DNA of 47,076 nt, from NCBI GenBank assembly GCA_016280445.1, contig JAEEGS010000043.1, positions 1-47,076 of the forward strand, given 5' to 3'. Below the pieces are notes generated by a model that saw nothing but the letters and a program-made list of their open reading frames with translations, did no database searches and had not been told where the DNA came from. Source of the DNA: Bacteroidaceae bacterium (GTDB lineage: Bacteria; Bacteroidota; Bacteroidia; Bacteroidales; Bacteroidaceae). Positions 1-11,571 of the stretch are shown one piece after another. The first letter of the stretch is position 1. Each line of letters opens with the position of its first letter. A program made the position numbers and the translations under genes.

Positions 1-1479
<1,479 letters not shown>

Positions 1480-1520
1480 GAGTTTAAGTGATTAAAAAAT
1501 GTCATGCGCGAATGTCAGTT

Positions 1521-1540
1521 ATGGCACTTGAAAATGCCAT
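1521..1540 (-). promoter_or_regulatory. Palindrome in the leader of the AAA ATPase gene
   Basis: ATGGCA and TGCCAT form a perfect six-base inverted repeat with an eight-base loop. It lies between the promoter and the start codon, about 40 bases upstream of the ATG. It could be a leader hairpin or an operator; nothing else decides between these. Confidence 0.4.
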
Positions 1541-1557
1541 GACGACAAAATTTTCGG

Positions 1558-1589
1558 CAAAAGTACGACATTTTTCATTAAAATGCAAA
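1558..1589 (-). promoter_or_regulatory. Bacteroidetes-type promoter of the AAA ATPase gene
   Basis: Read on the minus strand, a -33 TTTG (1589-1586) is followed after 20 bases by TACTTTTG (1565-1558), a good match to the Bacteroidetes primary promoter. The leader to the ATG at 1479 is about 75 bases. This makes the ATPase gene a transcription unit separate from the thiamine operon upstream. Confidence 0.7.
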
Positions 1590-1689
1590 CTTGACTTTGC
1601 AAAAGTTGCATTTAAAGATGAAGAATTTTCATGGAAAGGAGTTTTTGCTCTCAAAAAGGCTTTTTTTGGGCATTTTTGCAACAAAGGAA

Positions 1690-2487
1690 CTAAAAGTTCC
1701 AAATGGGACCATTGCCATGACCAATACGCAGGTCTTTTCCTCCTTGGATGGCATCAGAGACGAACTTCTTTGCTTGACTGACGGCTTCTGTGAGATTGGC
1801 ACCAAGTGCTAACGCTGATGCGATGGCGGAAGAAAGGGTGCAACCCGTTCCATGGAGATTTGTGCTGTCGATTTTCTCACTATGATATTCGTGTAGCGTT
1901 CCGTTGGTGAGGAAGAGTCGATCAGTCATTGCCCTCCCTTGGGCATGTCCGCCTTTGAGAAGGGTGTTGATGCCATATTTTTGTGTGAGGGCTTTGCCTG
2001 CTTTCAGATAGTCTTCTTCGTTGGTGAGAGTATATCCCGTCAGTTGTTCTGCTTCGGGAATGTTGGGGGTGATGAGGAAGCAGAGCGGGAAAAGATGTTC
2101 TTGAATGTATTGGATGCAATCGGGTGACATCAATCGGTTACCACTGGTGGAAATCATAACAGGGTCGTACACGATTGGAATGTACGGCTTGTCTTTTTTA
2201 TAAAAAAATCTTAATGTCTTGATGATAGTCTCCGCTGTTTCTGTATTTGGTATCTGTCCTATTTTGATTGATTTAACATCAAAATCTTCAAGGATTGATT
2301 GAAGTTGAGATGCTACGACATCTGGAGGTACAGTCATGACATCTTTTACGCCTTGGGTGTTCTGTGAAGTCAAGGCTGTAATGACCGTTGTACCATAACA
2401 TCCCATTGCTGTTATGGTCTTTAGGTCTTGCTGAATGCCAGCCCCTGCTGAAGGGTCGCTGCCTGCTATGCTTAATACTATTTCCAT
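1690..2487 (-). CDS. thiD: Hydroxymethylpyrimidine/phosphomethylpyrimidine kinase
   Basis: ThiD phosphorylates HMP and then HMP-phosphate, giving the pyrimidine diphosphate that ThiE joins to the thiazole. The 265 residues match the usual length. Visible motifs are the substrate-binding IAGSDPSAGAGIQQDL near the N-terminus, the central YDPVMISTSGNRL, and the ribokinase-fold anion hole DSTNLHGTGCTLSSA with Cys216. It is the last gene of the thiamine operon, and its start overlaps the end of the ThiE-like gene by 10 bases, which suggests translational coupling. It is unfused; some bacteria fuse ThiD to ThiE. Confidence 0.95.
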   Translation of the reverse strand: MEIVLSIAGSDPSAGAGIQQDLKTITAMGCYGTTVITALTSQNTQGVKDVMTVPPDVVASQLQSILEDFDVKSIKIGQIPNTETAETIIKTLRFFYKKDKPYIPIVYDPVMISTSGNRLMSPDCIQYIQEHLFPLCFLITPNIPEAEQLTGYTLTNEEDYLKAGKALTQKYGINTLLKGGHAQGRAMTDRLFLTNGTLHEYHSEKIDSTNLHGTGCTLSSAIASALALGANLTEAVSQAKKFVSDAIQGGKDLRIGHGNGPIWNF

Positions 2488-3014
2488 GCGTCGCTGAGTA
2501 TCATGGCTCCTCCGAAGCCAATTTGTTTGATAAGATTCAGTTTGTTGAATGTAATGCCGCCGAGTGCCATCACACGGTGGTCAATGATGCCCTCCTGATG
2601 TGCTTTTTTCAGGTCTTCGGCTGTAAAAGCAGCGTGATAGCCCTGTTTGGAAATGCTGTCGAAGATGGGGCTGAGACTGAGGTAAGTGAAAGGTTCCTTT
2701 TTCCTCTCAGCCAGTTCTTCGATTGAATGACATGAGATACTAAGTTGGCCGTTCCATTCTTTAGGGGGATATGGATGTCGGCTATTCAGGTGAATGCCAC
2801 GCAGATGATAAGAAAGGGCAAGAGCAGGGTGGTCATGCAATACCAGTTGCTGATGCAGTTGCTTGGGAATGGCACGGATGAGTGCCTCCATTTCTTCGCG
2901 AGTTGATTCGGGTTTGCGTAGATGAATGAGGTCAATATCTCCTCGGCAGAGTAACTGAACGATGCGTTCAGCTTCTCCGTCGAAGAAATGGGGTTGTGTG
3001 ATGACAATGGTCAT
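2478..3014 (-). CDS. ThiE/TenI-like thiamine phosphate synthase paralogue
   Basis: This is a 178-residue TIM-barrel protein of the ThiE/TenI family, shorter than the true ThiE (205 residues) encoded in the same operon. The strand IDLIHLRKPESTREEM corresponds to ThiE QLRxK, and VMALGGI to the C-terminal phosphate-binding GGI. The acidic pair that binds metal in ThiE reads LHDH here, the GxHLG(x)xD segment reads GIHLNSRH, and the pyrophosphate-binding GPxxxTxxK segment reads LSPIFDSISKQGY. It may therefore be a TenI-like thiazole tautomerase or a degenerate ThiE rather than an active synthase. It overlaps thiH by four bases and thiD by ten. The family call is firm; the activity is open. Confidence 0.8.
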   Translation of the reverse strand: MTIVITQPHFFDGEAERIVQLLCRGDIDLIHLRKPESTREEMEALIRAIPKQLHQQLVLHDHPALALSYHLRGIHLNSRHPYPPKEWNGQLSISCHSIEELAERKKEPFTYLSLSPIFDSISKQGYHAAFTAEDLKKAHQEGIIDHRVMALGGITFNKLNLIKQIGFGGAMILSDAWK

Positions 3015-4144
3015 GCGGATCTTCCGAATAAATCAAAGGATGCGTCCCAATCTTTCCAGACAGGTTCACGTCCTAATTCTTTGAGACGTTGATTGATTTC
3101 CTTCGCAGTGCGTTCATCGCTGACTGTAAACTGTTCGAGTGCCTGCGGATATGTGTGGTATCCTCCAGGATTCACTTTGCTTTCGGCAGACATGGTGGTC
3201 ACTCCAAGCGTGCACATGTGGTCACGAATGAAAGCTGGCTCGCGTGTGGAGTAGGAGATGTCCACATCGTGGTCGAAAATGCGCATGGCAAAGGTGGCTT
3301 GGGCCAATTCTCTGTCGGTCATGTAGCAGTTAGGATGGAAACCTTCGTTTTGTGCAGGACGCATGCGCGGAAAGTTCACGGAGTATTTGGTCTTCCAGTA
3401 ATGCTTCTGCAGGTAGCGTAGATGGTGTGCCATCATGGTTACATCAGTTCGCCATTCTTTTTCTAATCCGATGAGGACGCCCATGCCAATGGAGTGGACT
3501 CCCGCTTGGCCCATACGATCAAATCCGTCGCAACGCCATTCAAATTTGCTCTTCATGCCGTGTGGATGGTAAAGGTTGTAGTGCTCGCGGTTGTATGTCT
3601 CTTGGAAGCAGATAACTCCGTTAAGGCCATGGTGTGTCAGTTCCTTATAGTCTTCAGCCGACAAAGGCATCACCTCAATCTTGATGTTGGAGAAGTATTT
3701 CTTGGCGATGTCTATGGCCTTGGCGAGATAGGGCACTCCAGCCTTGGCGGGGTTCTCGCCAGTTACAAGCAGGATGTTCTCGAAAGGTGCCAGTTGTTTG
3801 ATGGCACGATACTCGTCTTCAATCTGTTCTGGAGTGAGGATTGTACGTGCCATGGGGTTCTCGCGATGGAATCCGCAATAGACACAAGAGTTGGAACATG
3901 AGTTAGTGATGTATAGTGGAATGAACATTGACATCGTTTTGCCAAACCGCTCTTCCGTGTATTTGCGCGACAGGCGTGCCATGGTTTCAAGATAAGGCTC
4001 GGCAGCCGGTGACAGCAGAGCCATGAAGTCATTTACATCGCAATGGTCTTTTGCTAATGCACGCCGTACATCTGTATCAGTCATGGAAGCAATCCGTTCA
4101 GTGGTTTCCTCCCAACTGAGTTTCTTTAATTCTTCTGAAAACAT
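3011..4144 (-). CDS. thiH: 2-iminoacetate synthase (tyrosine lyase)
   Basis: ThiH is a radical SAM enzyme that cleaves tyrosine to dehydroglycine (2-iminoacetate) and p-cresol, feeding the thiazole ring made by ThiG in anaerobes. The 377 residues carry the [4Fe-4S] motif CSNSCVYC (Cys83, Cys87, Cys90) after FIPLYITNS, and the ThiH-type segments NILLVTGENP and SAESKVNPGGYHTY. Having ThiH rather than the oxygen-dependent glycine oxidase ThiO fits an anaerobic host. The gene lies between thiF (3 bases upstream) and the ThiE-like gene (4-base overlap). Confidence 0.95.
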   Translation of the reverse strand: MFSEELKKLSWEETTERIASMTDTDVRRALAKDHCDVNDFMALLSPAAEPYLETMARLSRKYTEERFGKTMSMFIPLYITNSCSNSCVYCGFHRENPMARTILTPEQIEDEYRAIKQLAPFENILLVTGENPAKAGVPYLAKAIDIAKKYFSNIKIEVMPLSAEDYKELTHHGLNGVICFQETYNREHYNLYHPHGMKSKFEWRCDGFDRMGQAGVHSIGMGVLIGLEKEWRTDVTMMAHHLRYLQKHYWKTKYSVNFPRMRPAQNEGFHPNCYMTDRELAQATFAMRIFDHDVDISYSTREPAFIRDHMCTLGVTTMSAESKVNPGGYHTYPQALEQFTVSDERTAKEINQRLKELGREPVWKDWDASFDLFGRSA

Positions 4145-4147
4145 AAT

Positions 4148-4951
4148 CTATTTCTTTTTACAACATGGCTGGAAGGCATATTCTTTCAGTCGTGTGATGG
4201 AAGGATGCTTGCCACAAAGGGCACATTCTTCATTCTTGGGAAATTCAAATCGTTGCCAGTTCATTGTAAGGGCATCGAACGTGAGCAAGGTATTGTAGAG
4301 TGGCTCGCCCACGCCTGCCAGACATTTGATGGCTTCGGTGGCTTGCACCGTTCCAAGCATGCCTGCAATACTGCCTAATACTCCCACCATGGAACAAGTT
4401 TCCACTTCTCCGATGTTGGGTGGTTCGGGAAAAAGACATCGGTAGCAAGCGGTGCCAGGGCGGTGTGTCATCACTTGTCCAGAATATCTGCTGATACCTC
4501 CCATACAAAATGATTTGTTGAGCATTACACATGCATCGTTTACCAAATACTTGGTGGCGAAATTATCTGTACCATCAATCACAAAATCGTATGGTTGGAT
4601 AAGATCCAGAGCATTGTCCTCACTGAGATAAACCTCGTGCTTGACAATGACAATGTCTGGGTTGATAGCATGGAGTTTCTCCTCGGCTGAGTCCACTTTG
4701 GAACGTCCCACATCTGGTGTGGTGTGGATGACCTGTCGTTGTAGGTTGGTTAGGCTCACCTGATCGCCATCCACCAATCCAATGGTGCCAACCCCTGCCG
4801 CTGCAAGATATAGGGAAACAGGGGAACCAAGCCCACCTGCCCCAACGATGAGCACCTTCGATTGCAAGAGGCGCTGTTGTCCCTCATCACCGAATCCGTC
4901 CAAAATGAGGTGGCGGTTGTAACGTTGCTTTTGTGTGCGGCTCAGTTCCAT
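4148..4951 (-). CDS. thiF: ThiF/MoeB/HesA-family adenylyltransferase
   Basis: ThiF activates the ThiS C-terminus with ATP (acyl-adenylate) before sulfur transfer. I chose the start at 4951 (MELSRTQKQRYNRHLIL): it gives the canonical N-terminus and sits 2 bases after the thiC stop, whereas the longer frame begins inside thiC. The protein has 267 residues. The nucleotide loop GAGGLGSP is at 37-44, the conserved DGTDNFATKYLVND follows in the middle, and two CxxC zinc ligand pairs (CYRC, CALC) lie in the C-terminal half. Sequence alone does not separate ThiF from MoeB, but its place in the operon with thiS and thiG supports the thiamine role. Confidence 0.9.
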   Translation of the reverse strand: MELSRTQKQRYNRHLILDGFGDEGQQRLLQSKVLIVGAGGLGSPVSLYLAAAGVGTIGLVDGDQVSLTNLQRQVIHTTPDVGRSKVDSAEEKLHAINPDIVIVKHEVYLSEDNALDLIQPYDFVIDGTDNFATKYLVNDACVMLNKSFCMGGISRYSGQVMTHRPGTACYRCLFPEPPNIGEVETCSMVGVLGSIAGMLGTVQATEAIKCLAGVGEPLYNTLLTFDALTMNWQRFEFPKNEECALCGKHPSITRLKEYAFQPCCKKK

Positions 4952-4953
4952 GT

Positions 4954-6651
<1,698 letters not shown>

Positions 6652-7422
6652 TTAGTTTAAGAATGCAGTTAAAGGACTGGATGCTTCAGCACAATCAGCA
6701 ATGGCGCCAAGGCCTGCTTCATATGCTTGACGGCCTGCGATGACAGCCTGACGGAAGGCATCGGCCATGGCAACAGGATCGCCGGCTACGGCAATGGCTG
6801 TGTTGACCAAACAGCAATCGGCACCCATCTCCATTGCTTCGGCAGCGTGACTGGGGGCACCGATGCCTGCATCCACCACAACAGGAACGGTGGCTTGCTC
6901 AATGATGATTTGTAAGAAATCTTTCATGCGCAACCCCTTATTGGTGCCGATGGGAGCAGCCAAAGGCATGACCGTTGCGGCTCCTGCCTCTTCCAAATGC
7001 TTGCATAGGGTGGGGTCGGCTTGGCAGTAGGGAAGTACGATGAAGCCCATTTTGACCAGTTGTTCTGTCGCCTTCAGTGTTTCGATAGAGTCGGGCAACA
7101 GATAACGTGGGTCGGGGTGTATCTCCAGTTTCAGCCAATTTGTACCAAAAGCCTCGCGTGCCATCTGAGCAGCAAAGACGGCTTCTTCCGCATTACGTAC
7201 CCCAGATGTGTTGGGTAGCAATTGGATATTCTTATTTTGAGTGATATGAGTGAGCAGGTCGTCCTGTTTGTCTTCCAGCTCGATACGTTTCATGGCCACA
7301 GTGACCATTTCTGTTTGTGATGCCTTGATGGCCTGTGCCATCAGGTCGTTGTTGTTGAATTTTCCTGTTCCAAGGAAAAGTCGAGAATTGAATTCTCTTC
7401 CTGCAATGACTAATTTACTCAT
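6652..7422 (-). CDS. thiG: Thiazole synthase
   Basis: ThiG condenses 1-deoxyxylulose 5-phosphate, dehydroglycine and ThiS-thiocarboxylate into the thiazole phosphate. The 256-residue TIM barrel shows the Schiff-base lysine in [10 protein letters not shown] (Lys98), the LFLGTGKF opening, and the phosphate-binding C-terminal strands [19 protein letters not shown] and LVNTAIA. It overlaps thiE by four bases (ATGA) and is followed by thiC after 6 bases. Its partners ThiS, ThiF and ThiH are all encoded in the same operon. Confidence 0.97.
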   Translation of the reverse strand: MSKLVIAGREFNSRLFLGTGKFNNNDLMAQAIKASQTEMVTVAMKRIELEDKQDDLLTHITQNKNIQLLPNTSGVRNAEEAVFAAQMAREAFGTNWLKLEIHPDPRYLLPDSIETLKATEQLVKMGFIVLPYCQADPTLCKHLEEAGAATVMPLAAPIGTNKGLRMKDFLQIIIEQATVPVVVDAGIGAPSHAAEAMEMGADCCLVNTAIAVAGDPVAMADAFRQAVIAGRQAYEAGLGAIADCAEASSPLTAFLN

Positions 7423-8036
7423 GGTTTAGTGATGTTGATGATTCTTTTCATTTCTTCAATAGGATTGGCAGCACGAAGAATGGTGCTGCTCAGCGCAATA
7501 CCGTTAATGCCTGTCTGTATGATGGCAGGGATATCTTCTGCCGTGATGCCACCAATGGCAATGATGGGCAGATGAATGTCGGCATCCCTCATCTGATTAA
7601 TGATATTTCGGTATCCGTCAAGTCCTAACACGGGCGAGAGGTTCTTCTTTGTCGTTGTGAAGCGGAACGGGCCACAGCCGATGTAGTTGGCCGAAGCTTC
7701 ATAATGGGCTTTTACGTCTTCGAACGTGTTGGCTGTTCCACCAATGATGAAGGATTCTCCCAGCACCTTTCTTGCCTCATTGATAGGCATGTCGTTCTTT
7801 CCCAAATGCACTCCATCGGCTCCTATTTCCTTAACCAGTTCTACACGATCATCAATGATGAAGGTCGCACCGACATTTTTGCACATCTGTAGTGCTTCAA
7901 TAGCGATGGGGCGCACTTCATCATTTGAAGCGTCTTTCATGCGTAGCTGAATCCATCGGCATCCGCCTTGTAGTGCAATGCGGATGGAGTCGAGATAGGA
8001 GTATTGCTCCGTGTAGTGTGAGATGAATTGCAACAT
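7419..8036 (-). CDS. thiE: Thiamine phosphate synthase
   Basis: ThiE joins HMP-PP to thiazole phosphate to give thiamine phosphate. The 205 residues carry all family motifs: [13 protein letters not shown], the acidic pair in [22 protein letters not shown], the pyrophosphate-binding [15 protein letters not shown], and [10 protein letters not shown]. It therefore looks fully functional, unlike the shorter paralogue at 2478-3014. It starts 3 bases after thiS and overlaps thiG by four bases. Confidence 0.96.
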   Translation of the reverse strand: MLQFISHYTEQYSYLDSIRIALQGGCRWIQLRMKDASNDEVRPIAIEALQMCKNVGATFIIDDRVELVKEIGADGVHLGKNDMPINEARKVLGESFIIGGTANTFEDVKAHYEASANYIGCGPFRFTTTKKNLSPVLGLDGYRNIINQMRDADIHLPIIAIGGITAEDIPAIIQTGINGIALSSTILRAANPIEEMKRIINITKP

Positions 8037-8039
8037 GGC

Positions 8040-8237
8040 TTATCCCCCACAAGCAGCCTTGATGATGACAATGTCTGCGCCTTCCGTAATCGGTGTGTTG
8101 ATCCATTCTGTGCGTGGAATCATCTGATTGTTAATGGCAACAGCTATTCCCTTTTCTGGCAGACTCATTTCTTGTGCCAGTTCTTGCAGGGTGCATGAGG
8201 CTATGCTTGTCTTTTTGTTGTTAAGCTTGATGTCCAT
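8040..8237 (-). CDS. thiS: Sulfur carrier protein ThiS
   Basis: ThiS is a small ubiquitin-fold protein whose C-terminal Gly-Gly carries sulfur as a thiocarboxylate to ThiG. The 65 residues begin MDIKLNNKKTSIA and end KAACGG, the required diglycine tail. The core TLQELAQEMSLPEKGIAVAIN is typical. The frame is open further upstream to an ATG at 8276, but that codon lies inside the terminator hairpin, so the start at 8237, just after the U-run, is preferred. It is the first gene of the riboswitch-controlled thiamine operon. Confidence 0.93.
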   Translation of the reverse strand: MDIKLNNKKTSIASCTLQELAQEMSLPEKGIAVAINNQMIPRTEWINTPITEGADIVIIKAACGG

Positions 8238-8250
8238 ATATAATAATGTA

Positions 8251-8292
8251 TAAAAAAAACGTCGAGTGGTAAACACTAATGTTGACTACTCG
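8251..8292 (-). terminator. Intrinsic terminator between the TPP aptamer and thiS
   Basis: On the minus strand CGAGTAGTCAACA pairs with TGTTTACCACTCG (11 of 13 positions) around a four-base loop, and GTTTTTTTT follows almost at once. This is a classic rho-independent terminator in the leader. Its 5' arm includes bases that can also pair with the aptamer's 5' strand, consistent with a transcription-terminating OFF switch. Confidence 0.8.
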
Positions 8293-8328
8293 AGGTTTCT
8301 TGTTCTGTCGCGAATGGGCGTATACGCT

Positions 8329-8412
8329 GTTTTCCCTGCGTCGGCATTATCCGTGTCAGGTTCAATGGGTATAATCTCAGCCTTTACTATTCAGTATCAG
8401 CACCCCGAGTAT
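8329..8412 (-). promoter_or_regulatory. TPP riboswitch (THI element)
   Basis: The minus strand carries the conserved THI-box blocks in order: ACTCGGGGTGCT, GGCTGAGATTATACCC, TGAACCTGACACGGATAATG and GACGCAGGGAAAA. These are the aptamer core that binds thiamine pyrophosphate. It lies directly upstream of the terminator and thiS, and about 6 bases downstream of the likely transcription start. By family knowledge, TPP binding should end transcription before the operon. Confidence 0.95.
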
Positions 8413-8424
8413 GTGATTCGCCTG

Positions 8425-8454
8425 CAAAATTAGCAATTATTTTTCACATACAAA
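8425..8454 (-). promoter_or_regulatory. Promoter of the thiamine operon
   Basis: On the minus strand TTTG (8454-8451), 18 bases, then TAATTTTG (8432-8425) match the Bacteroidetes -33/-7 form. The expected start point, near 8418, would place the aptamer at the very 5' end of the transcript. Confidence 0.75.
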
Positions 8455-8498
8455 CATAAAAGGATGATTTTCTTTCTTATGCGTGAAAATCAGGCGTT

Positions 8499-9545
8499 TT
8501 ATATCACTAAATTGGGGTACTGCATGGTGGAACAATGCAAGGAACCGTGCTGCAAGATGAGTACCCGACAGTCGATGCCGATGACCATACGGTCGGGAAA
8601 AGCTTTGCGTAGTTGAGCGATAGCCTCTTGGTCTTTCTCGGCTTGATGATAGGTGGGCACCAACACAGCTCCGTTGATGATGAGAAAGTTGGCATGGGTG
8701 GCTGGAAGTCGTTGTCCCTCTTCATCAAAGCAAGGGTCGGGGAGAGGAAGTGGGTAGAGCGTGTAGGGCTGTCCTTCTGCCGTACGGAAGGCAAGAAGCT
8801 CTTTTTCCATAGCCTGCAATTCCTCATAGTGCTCATCGGCGGGATTTTCGCATTTCACATAAGCAATGGAAGTGGGTGAACAGAATCGTGCCACCGTATC
8901 AATGTGTCCATCTGTGTCATCGCCGGCCAGCCATGAATGATGCACCCAAAGCACTCTTCCTGCATTAAAGTATTGCTTTAATAAATTCTCTATATTTTGT
9001 TGAGAAAGAGTTTTGTTTCTGTTATCTGACAGTAAGCAGCTTGTGGTAACAAGAAGCGTTCCTTCACCATCGCTCTCGATGCTACCACCTTCGAAGACGA
9101 AGTCAAGATGATTGATGTATTCTGTTTGAATGTCTTGTGCTTTGTAGTAATCAGCGATATGGGAGAACGTGGTTTTGTTAATCTGATTGTCGTGGTTGGC
9201 GGCAAATTTGAGTCCCCAACCGTTGAATTGGAAGTCGTTCAGGAACACCTTTCGTTTCTGCTCATCGATACAGGTGATGAAGGCGTGGTCGCGTGCCCAT
9301 GTGTCATTTGTGGGACATTGGATAATGGTGATATTGTCAAGGCTGATGCCTTGCTGGATGAGGGATTCTTTTGCCTCCTCAGGATATTGTGCCACAATGA
9401 GTAGGGGCTCCCGTTTAGCCACTTCGCAAGCAATGTCGCAGAAACAAGAAATGGCATCAGCAAGCACTGGTGACCAATCCGTGTTCTTGTGAGGCCACGT
9501 GAGTTGTACAAATGCTTGCTGATGCCATTCAGAGGGAAAAAACAT
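8499..9545 (-). CDS. aguA: Agmatine deiminase (porphyromonas-type peptidyl-arginine deiminase family)
   Basis: This enzyme hydrolyses agmatine to N-carbamoylputrescine and ammonia, a step toward putrescine. The 348 residues show the family motifs: NDTWARDHAFI near 80-90, FVFEGGSIESDGEG, the WLAGDDTDGHIDT block with the catalytic His/Asp, and the C-terminal HGSLHCSTMQYP with the catalytic Cys338. Length fits AguA. No carbamoylputrescine amidohydrolase (aguB) lies beside it, although the two are often adjacent. It begins 46 bases after the GH43 gene and may be the last gene of that run; no clear promoter is seen in the gap. Confidence 0.9.
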   Translation of the reverse strand: MFFPSEWHQQAFVQLTWPHKNTDWSPVLADAISCFCDIACEVAKREPLLIVAQYPEEAKESLIQQGISLDNITIIQCPTNDTWARDHAFITCIDEQKRKVFLNDFQFNGWGLKFAANHDNQINKTTFSHIADYYKAQDIQTEYINHLDFVFEGGSIESDGEGTLLVTTSCLLSDNRNKTLSQQNIENLLKQYFNAGRVLWVHHSWLAGDDTDGHIDTVARFCSPTSIAYVKCENPADEHYEELQAMEKELLAFRTAEGQPYTLYPLPLPDPCFDEEGQRLPATHANFLIINGAVLVPTYHQAEKDQEAIAQLRKAFPDRMVIGIDCRVLILQHGSLHCSTMQYPNLVI

Positions 9546-9591
9546 GCTGATTGGATGTTCAAAGGTTGATCTCTAATGTAGAATCCCGCTT

Positions 9592-11559
9592 TTATTTCTG
9601 TTTGAGCGGTTCGGGACCATTCAGAGTAGGCTGGACTGGTATGATGTTGCCTTTCTTGTCGAAGGTCATCTTGTCGATGCACACCTCACGATGTATACCT
9701 GGTTGTCTGTCGATGTAGTTCTTGTTGATACGGTGATAGACGATATACCACTCATCCTTTCCTGGTATCTGAAGGATAGAGTTGTGGGCAGTGCCATAGA
9801 TTTTATCAGCTGGCACCTGCTCGATGACGCGATAGTTTTGTTCGTCAATCTGGATGTCGCCCAATGGGGTTTTGCTGGTGCCGTAACATACGTGATAGTT
9901 GGGAGAACCCGTATCGTCCACCGACCAAAGGAAATAGTAGGTGCCTTTGCGGTAGAACACGTAGGGTGCTTCGCGATAAGCCCAGGTCTGAAGGTTGCCG
10001 CCCTGAGGAGTCATGTGCTTGATGGTCTCCTTCTTCACAGAGAGCATGTCATCGTTCAGCTCAGCACCGGCCATGAAGCCATTACCCCAGTAGAGGTAGT
10101 ATTTGCCAGACTTTGGGTCTTGGAACACATCTACGTCGATGGCTTGTCCGCCACGTGCCTCTTTGGGTCGGTCGGCATCGGTGATGATAGGTGCACCCGA
10201 GTCGACGAAAGGACCTGTAGGGTTGCTGCTCACGGCTACACCAATTTCCTTGCGCTTGCTTATCGGGTTATGTGCTGAATAATAGAAATAATACTTGTAA
10301 GTGCCGTCAGCCTGTTGGCGCTCAATGATACAGGGAGCCCATGCGTTGCCTGTTGCCCATGTCACTTGGTCACCCTTCACGTCAAGCATCTTCCCTTCAT
10401 CTGTCCAGTTGACGAGGTTGGTGGAAGAGAACACGCTGAAGTCGTGACCGCCCCATCCTGGCGTTCCGTCTGTCGTGCTGTAGATGTAGTATTTCCCTGT
10501 CTGTCGGGAGTACATTACCTCTGGATCAGCATGGAAACCTGTCAGGATGGGCTGATTAAAATTTCCGTATTCCTTCAGAAGGCGGTCCTTTTCTGCCTGT
10601 GTGATGGGGATGATTGTGCCGTGGCGTGGCGTGAACTTGCCCTTCGTCTCGGTGTTTTGTACAAACTCAAAGGTCTTCAGGTCGTAAGACTTGCAGAACT
10701 GGTAGTGTCCGTTGCCATAGCAGTCATACATGATAATCCACGACTTGCCGTCGAGACTCTTGCACACGCCTACACCTTCCACAGCTTCGTTTGTCTGCTC
10801 CACATGACCATCTATCATGGTCCATCTGTCCGTCAGGTTGGCTGCTACGGCCTGATAGATGCCGCGACCCGACTCCTGTTTGTAGAAGAGGTGGTAGAGT
10901 TTGTCTTCCTCATTATAAACGATATCACCGTCGATGGTGGCGTTGCCTGCATCGAAGAGCCATTTGGGTTCGCCTTCAAGGTCTGTAAAGTCCTCATTGG
11001 CATACTGATAGTAAATCTTGTCGAACGAACCAGGGTCGCTGGTGCGCAGCGAATAGAACACCATGTACTTGCCAGCCTTGTGGTCATAGATGGTTTCTGG
11101 TGCCCACACGCGGATGACGTTCTTCCACTCTTTCGTATAACGGGTAGGGAAGTTGATGGCTGAATGTTGCCAGTTGATGAGGTCGGTCGACTTCAGCAGA
11201 ACCATACCACGGTTGCTCGACCATCCGAGGCTCGACTTCATGTCTGTCACCACCATGTAGAAAGTCTTTCCATCTTCACCACGCAAGATGTGTGGATCGC
11301 GCACACACTGGGTGAAGGCGATGGTGTCTGACGAGATGACAGGATTGCCGTTGTTCAGTGGCGTGAAGTTGTAGCCGTCCTCCGAGATGGCATAGCAAAT
11401 TTGTTCGTCTTTCGGATCGTTGCTGTTGAAATAGGTGAACAGATAAGCCACCATCTTCTCTTCATTCTCAGGATTCTCCTTTGGTGCATTTTGGCCAGCT
11501 GCTGCAGGTGTGGCAAGCGATGCACAAAGCATTGTGGTTAATAAAAAGTTTTTGTTCAT
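9592..11559 (-). CDS. Secreted glycoside hydrolase with two GH43-like domains
   Basis: The protein has 655 residues with an N-terminal signal peptide (MNKNFLLTTMLCASLATPAAA). The first five-bladed beta-propeller (about 30-340) has CVRDPHILRGEDGKTFYMVV and VWAPETIYDHKAGKYMVFYS. The second (about 345-645) has GFHADPEVMYSRQTGKYYIY, AWAPCIIE, AIDVDVFQDPKSGKYYLYWG and EAPYVFYRKGTYYFLWS. DP, APE and EAP segments are where GH43 enzymes place the catalytic base, pKa modulator and acid. GH43 members are mostly arabinofuranosidases, xylosidases and related exo-enzymes; the substrate cannot be read from the sequence. It likely acts in the periplasm or at the cell surface. It follows the nucleotidyltransferase by 12 bases. 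Confidence 0.85.
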   Translation of the reverse strand: MNKNFLLTTMLCASLATPAAAGQNAPKENPENEEKMVAYLFTYFNSNDPKDEQICYAISEDGYNFTPLNNGNPVISSDTIAFTQCVRDPHILRGEDGKTFYMVVTDMKSSLGWSSNRGMVLLKSTDLINWQHSAINFPTRYTKEWKNVIRVWAPETIYDHKAGKYMVFYSLRTSDPGSFDKIYYQYANEDFTDLEGEPKWLFDAGNATIDGDIVYNEEDKLYHLFYKQESGRGIYQAVAANLTDRWTMIDGHVEQTNEAVEGVGVCKSLDGKSWIIMYDCYGNGHYQFCKSYDLKTFEFVQNTETKGKFTPRHGTIIPITQAEKDRLLKEYGNFNQPILTGFHADPEVMYSRQTGKYYIYSTTDGTPGWGGHDFSVFSSTNLVNWTDEGKMLDVKGDQVTWATGNAWAPCIIERQQADGTYKYYFYYSAHNPISKRKEIGVAVSSNPTGPFVDSGAPIITDADRPKEARGGQAIDVDVFQDPKSGKYYLYWGNGFMAGAELNDDMLSVKKETIKHMTPQGGNLQTWAYREAPYVFYRKGTYYFLWSVDDTGSPNYHVCYGTSKTPLGDIQIDEQNYRVIEQVPADKIYGTAHNSILQIPGKDEWYIVYHRINKNYIDRQPGIHREVCIDKMTFDKKGNIIPVQPTLNGPEPLKQK

Positions 11560-11571
11560 CGTATAGGTTTT

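Noticed and set aside
8238-8276. Longer ThiS start
   Set aside because: The upstream ATG lies inside the leader terminator hairpin and would add residues absent from the ThiS fold.
10315-11163. Plus-strand frame of 282 codons opposite the GH43 gene
   Set aside because: Antisense to two recognisable GH43 domains; Val/Cys/His-rich composition and no family resemblance.
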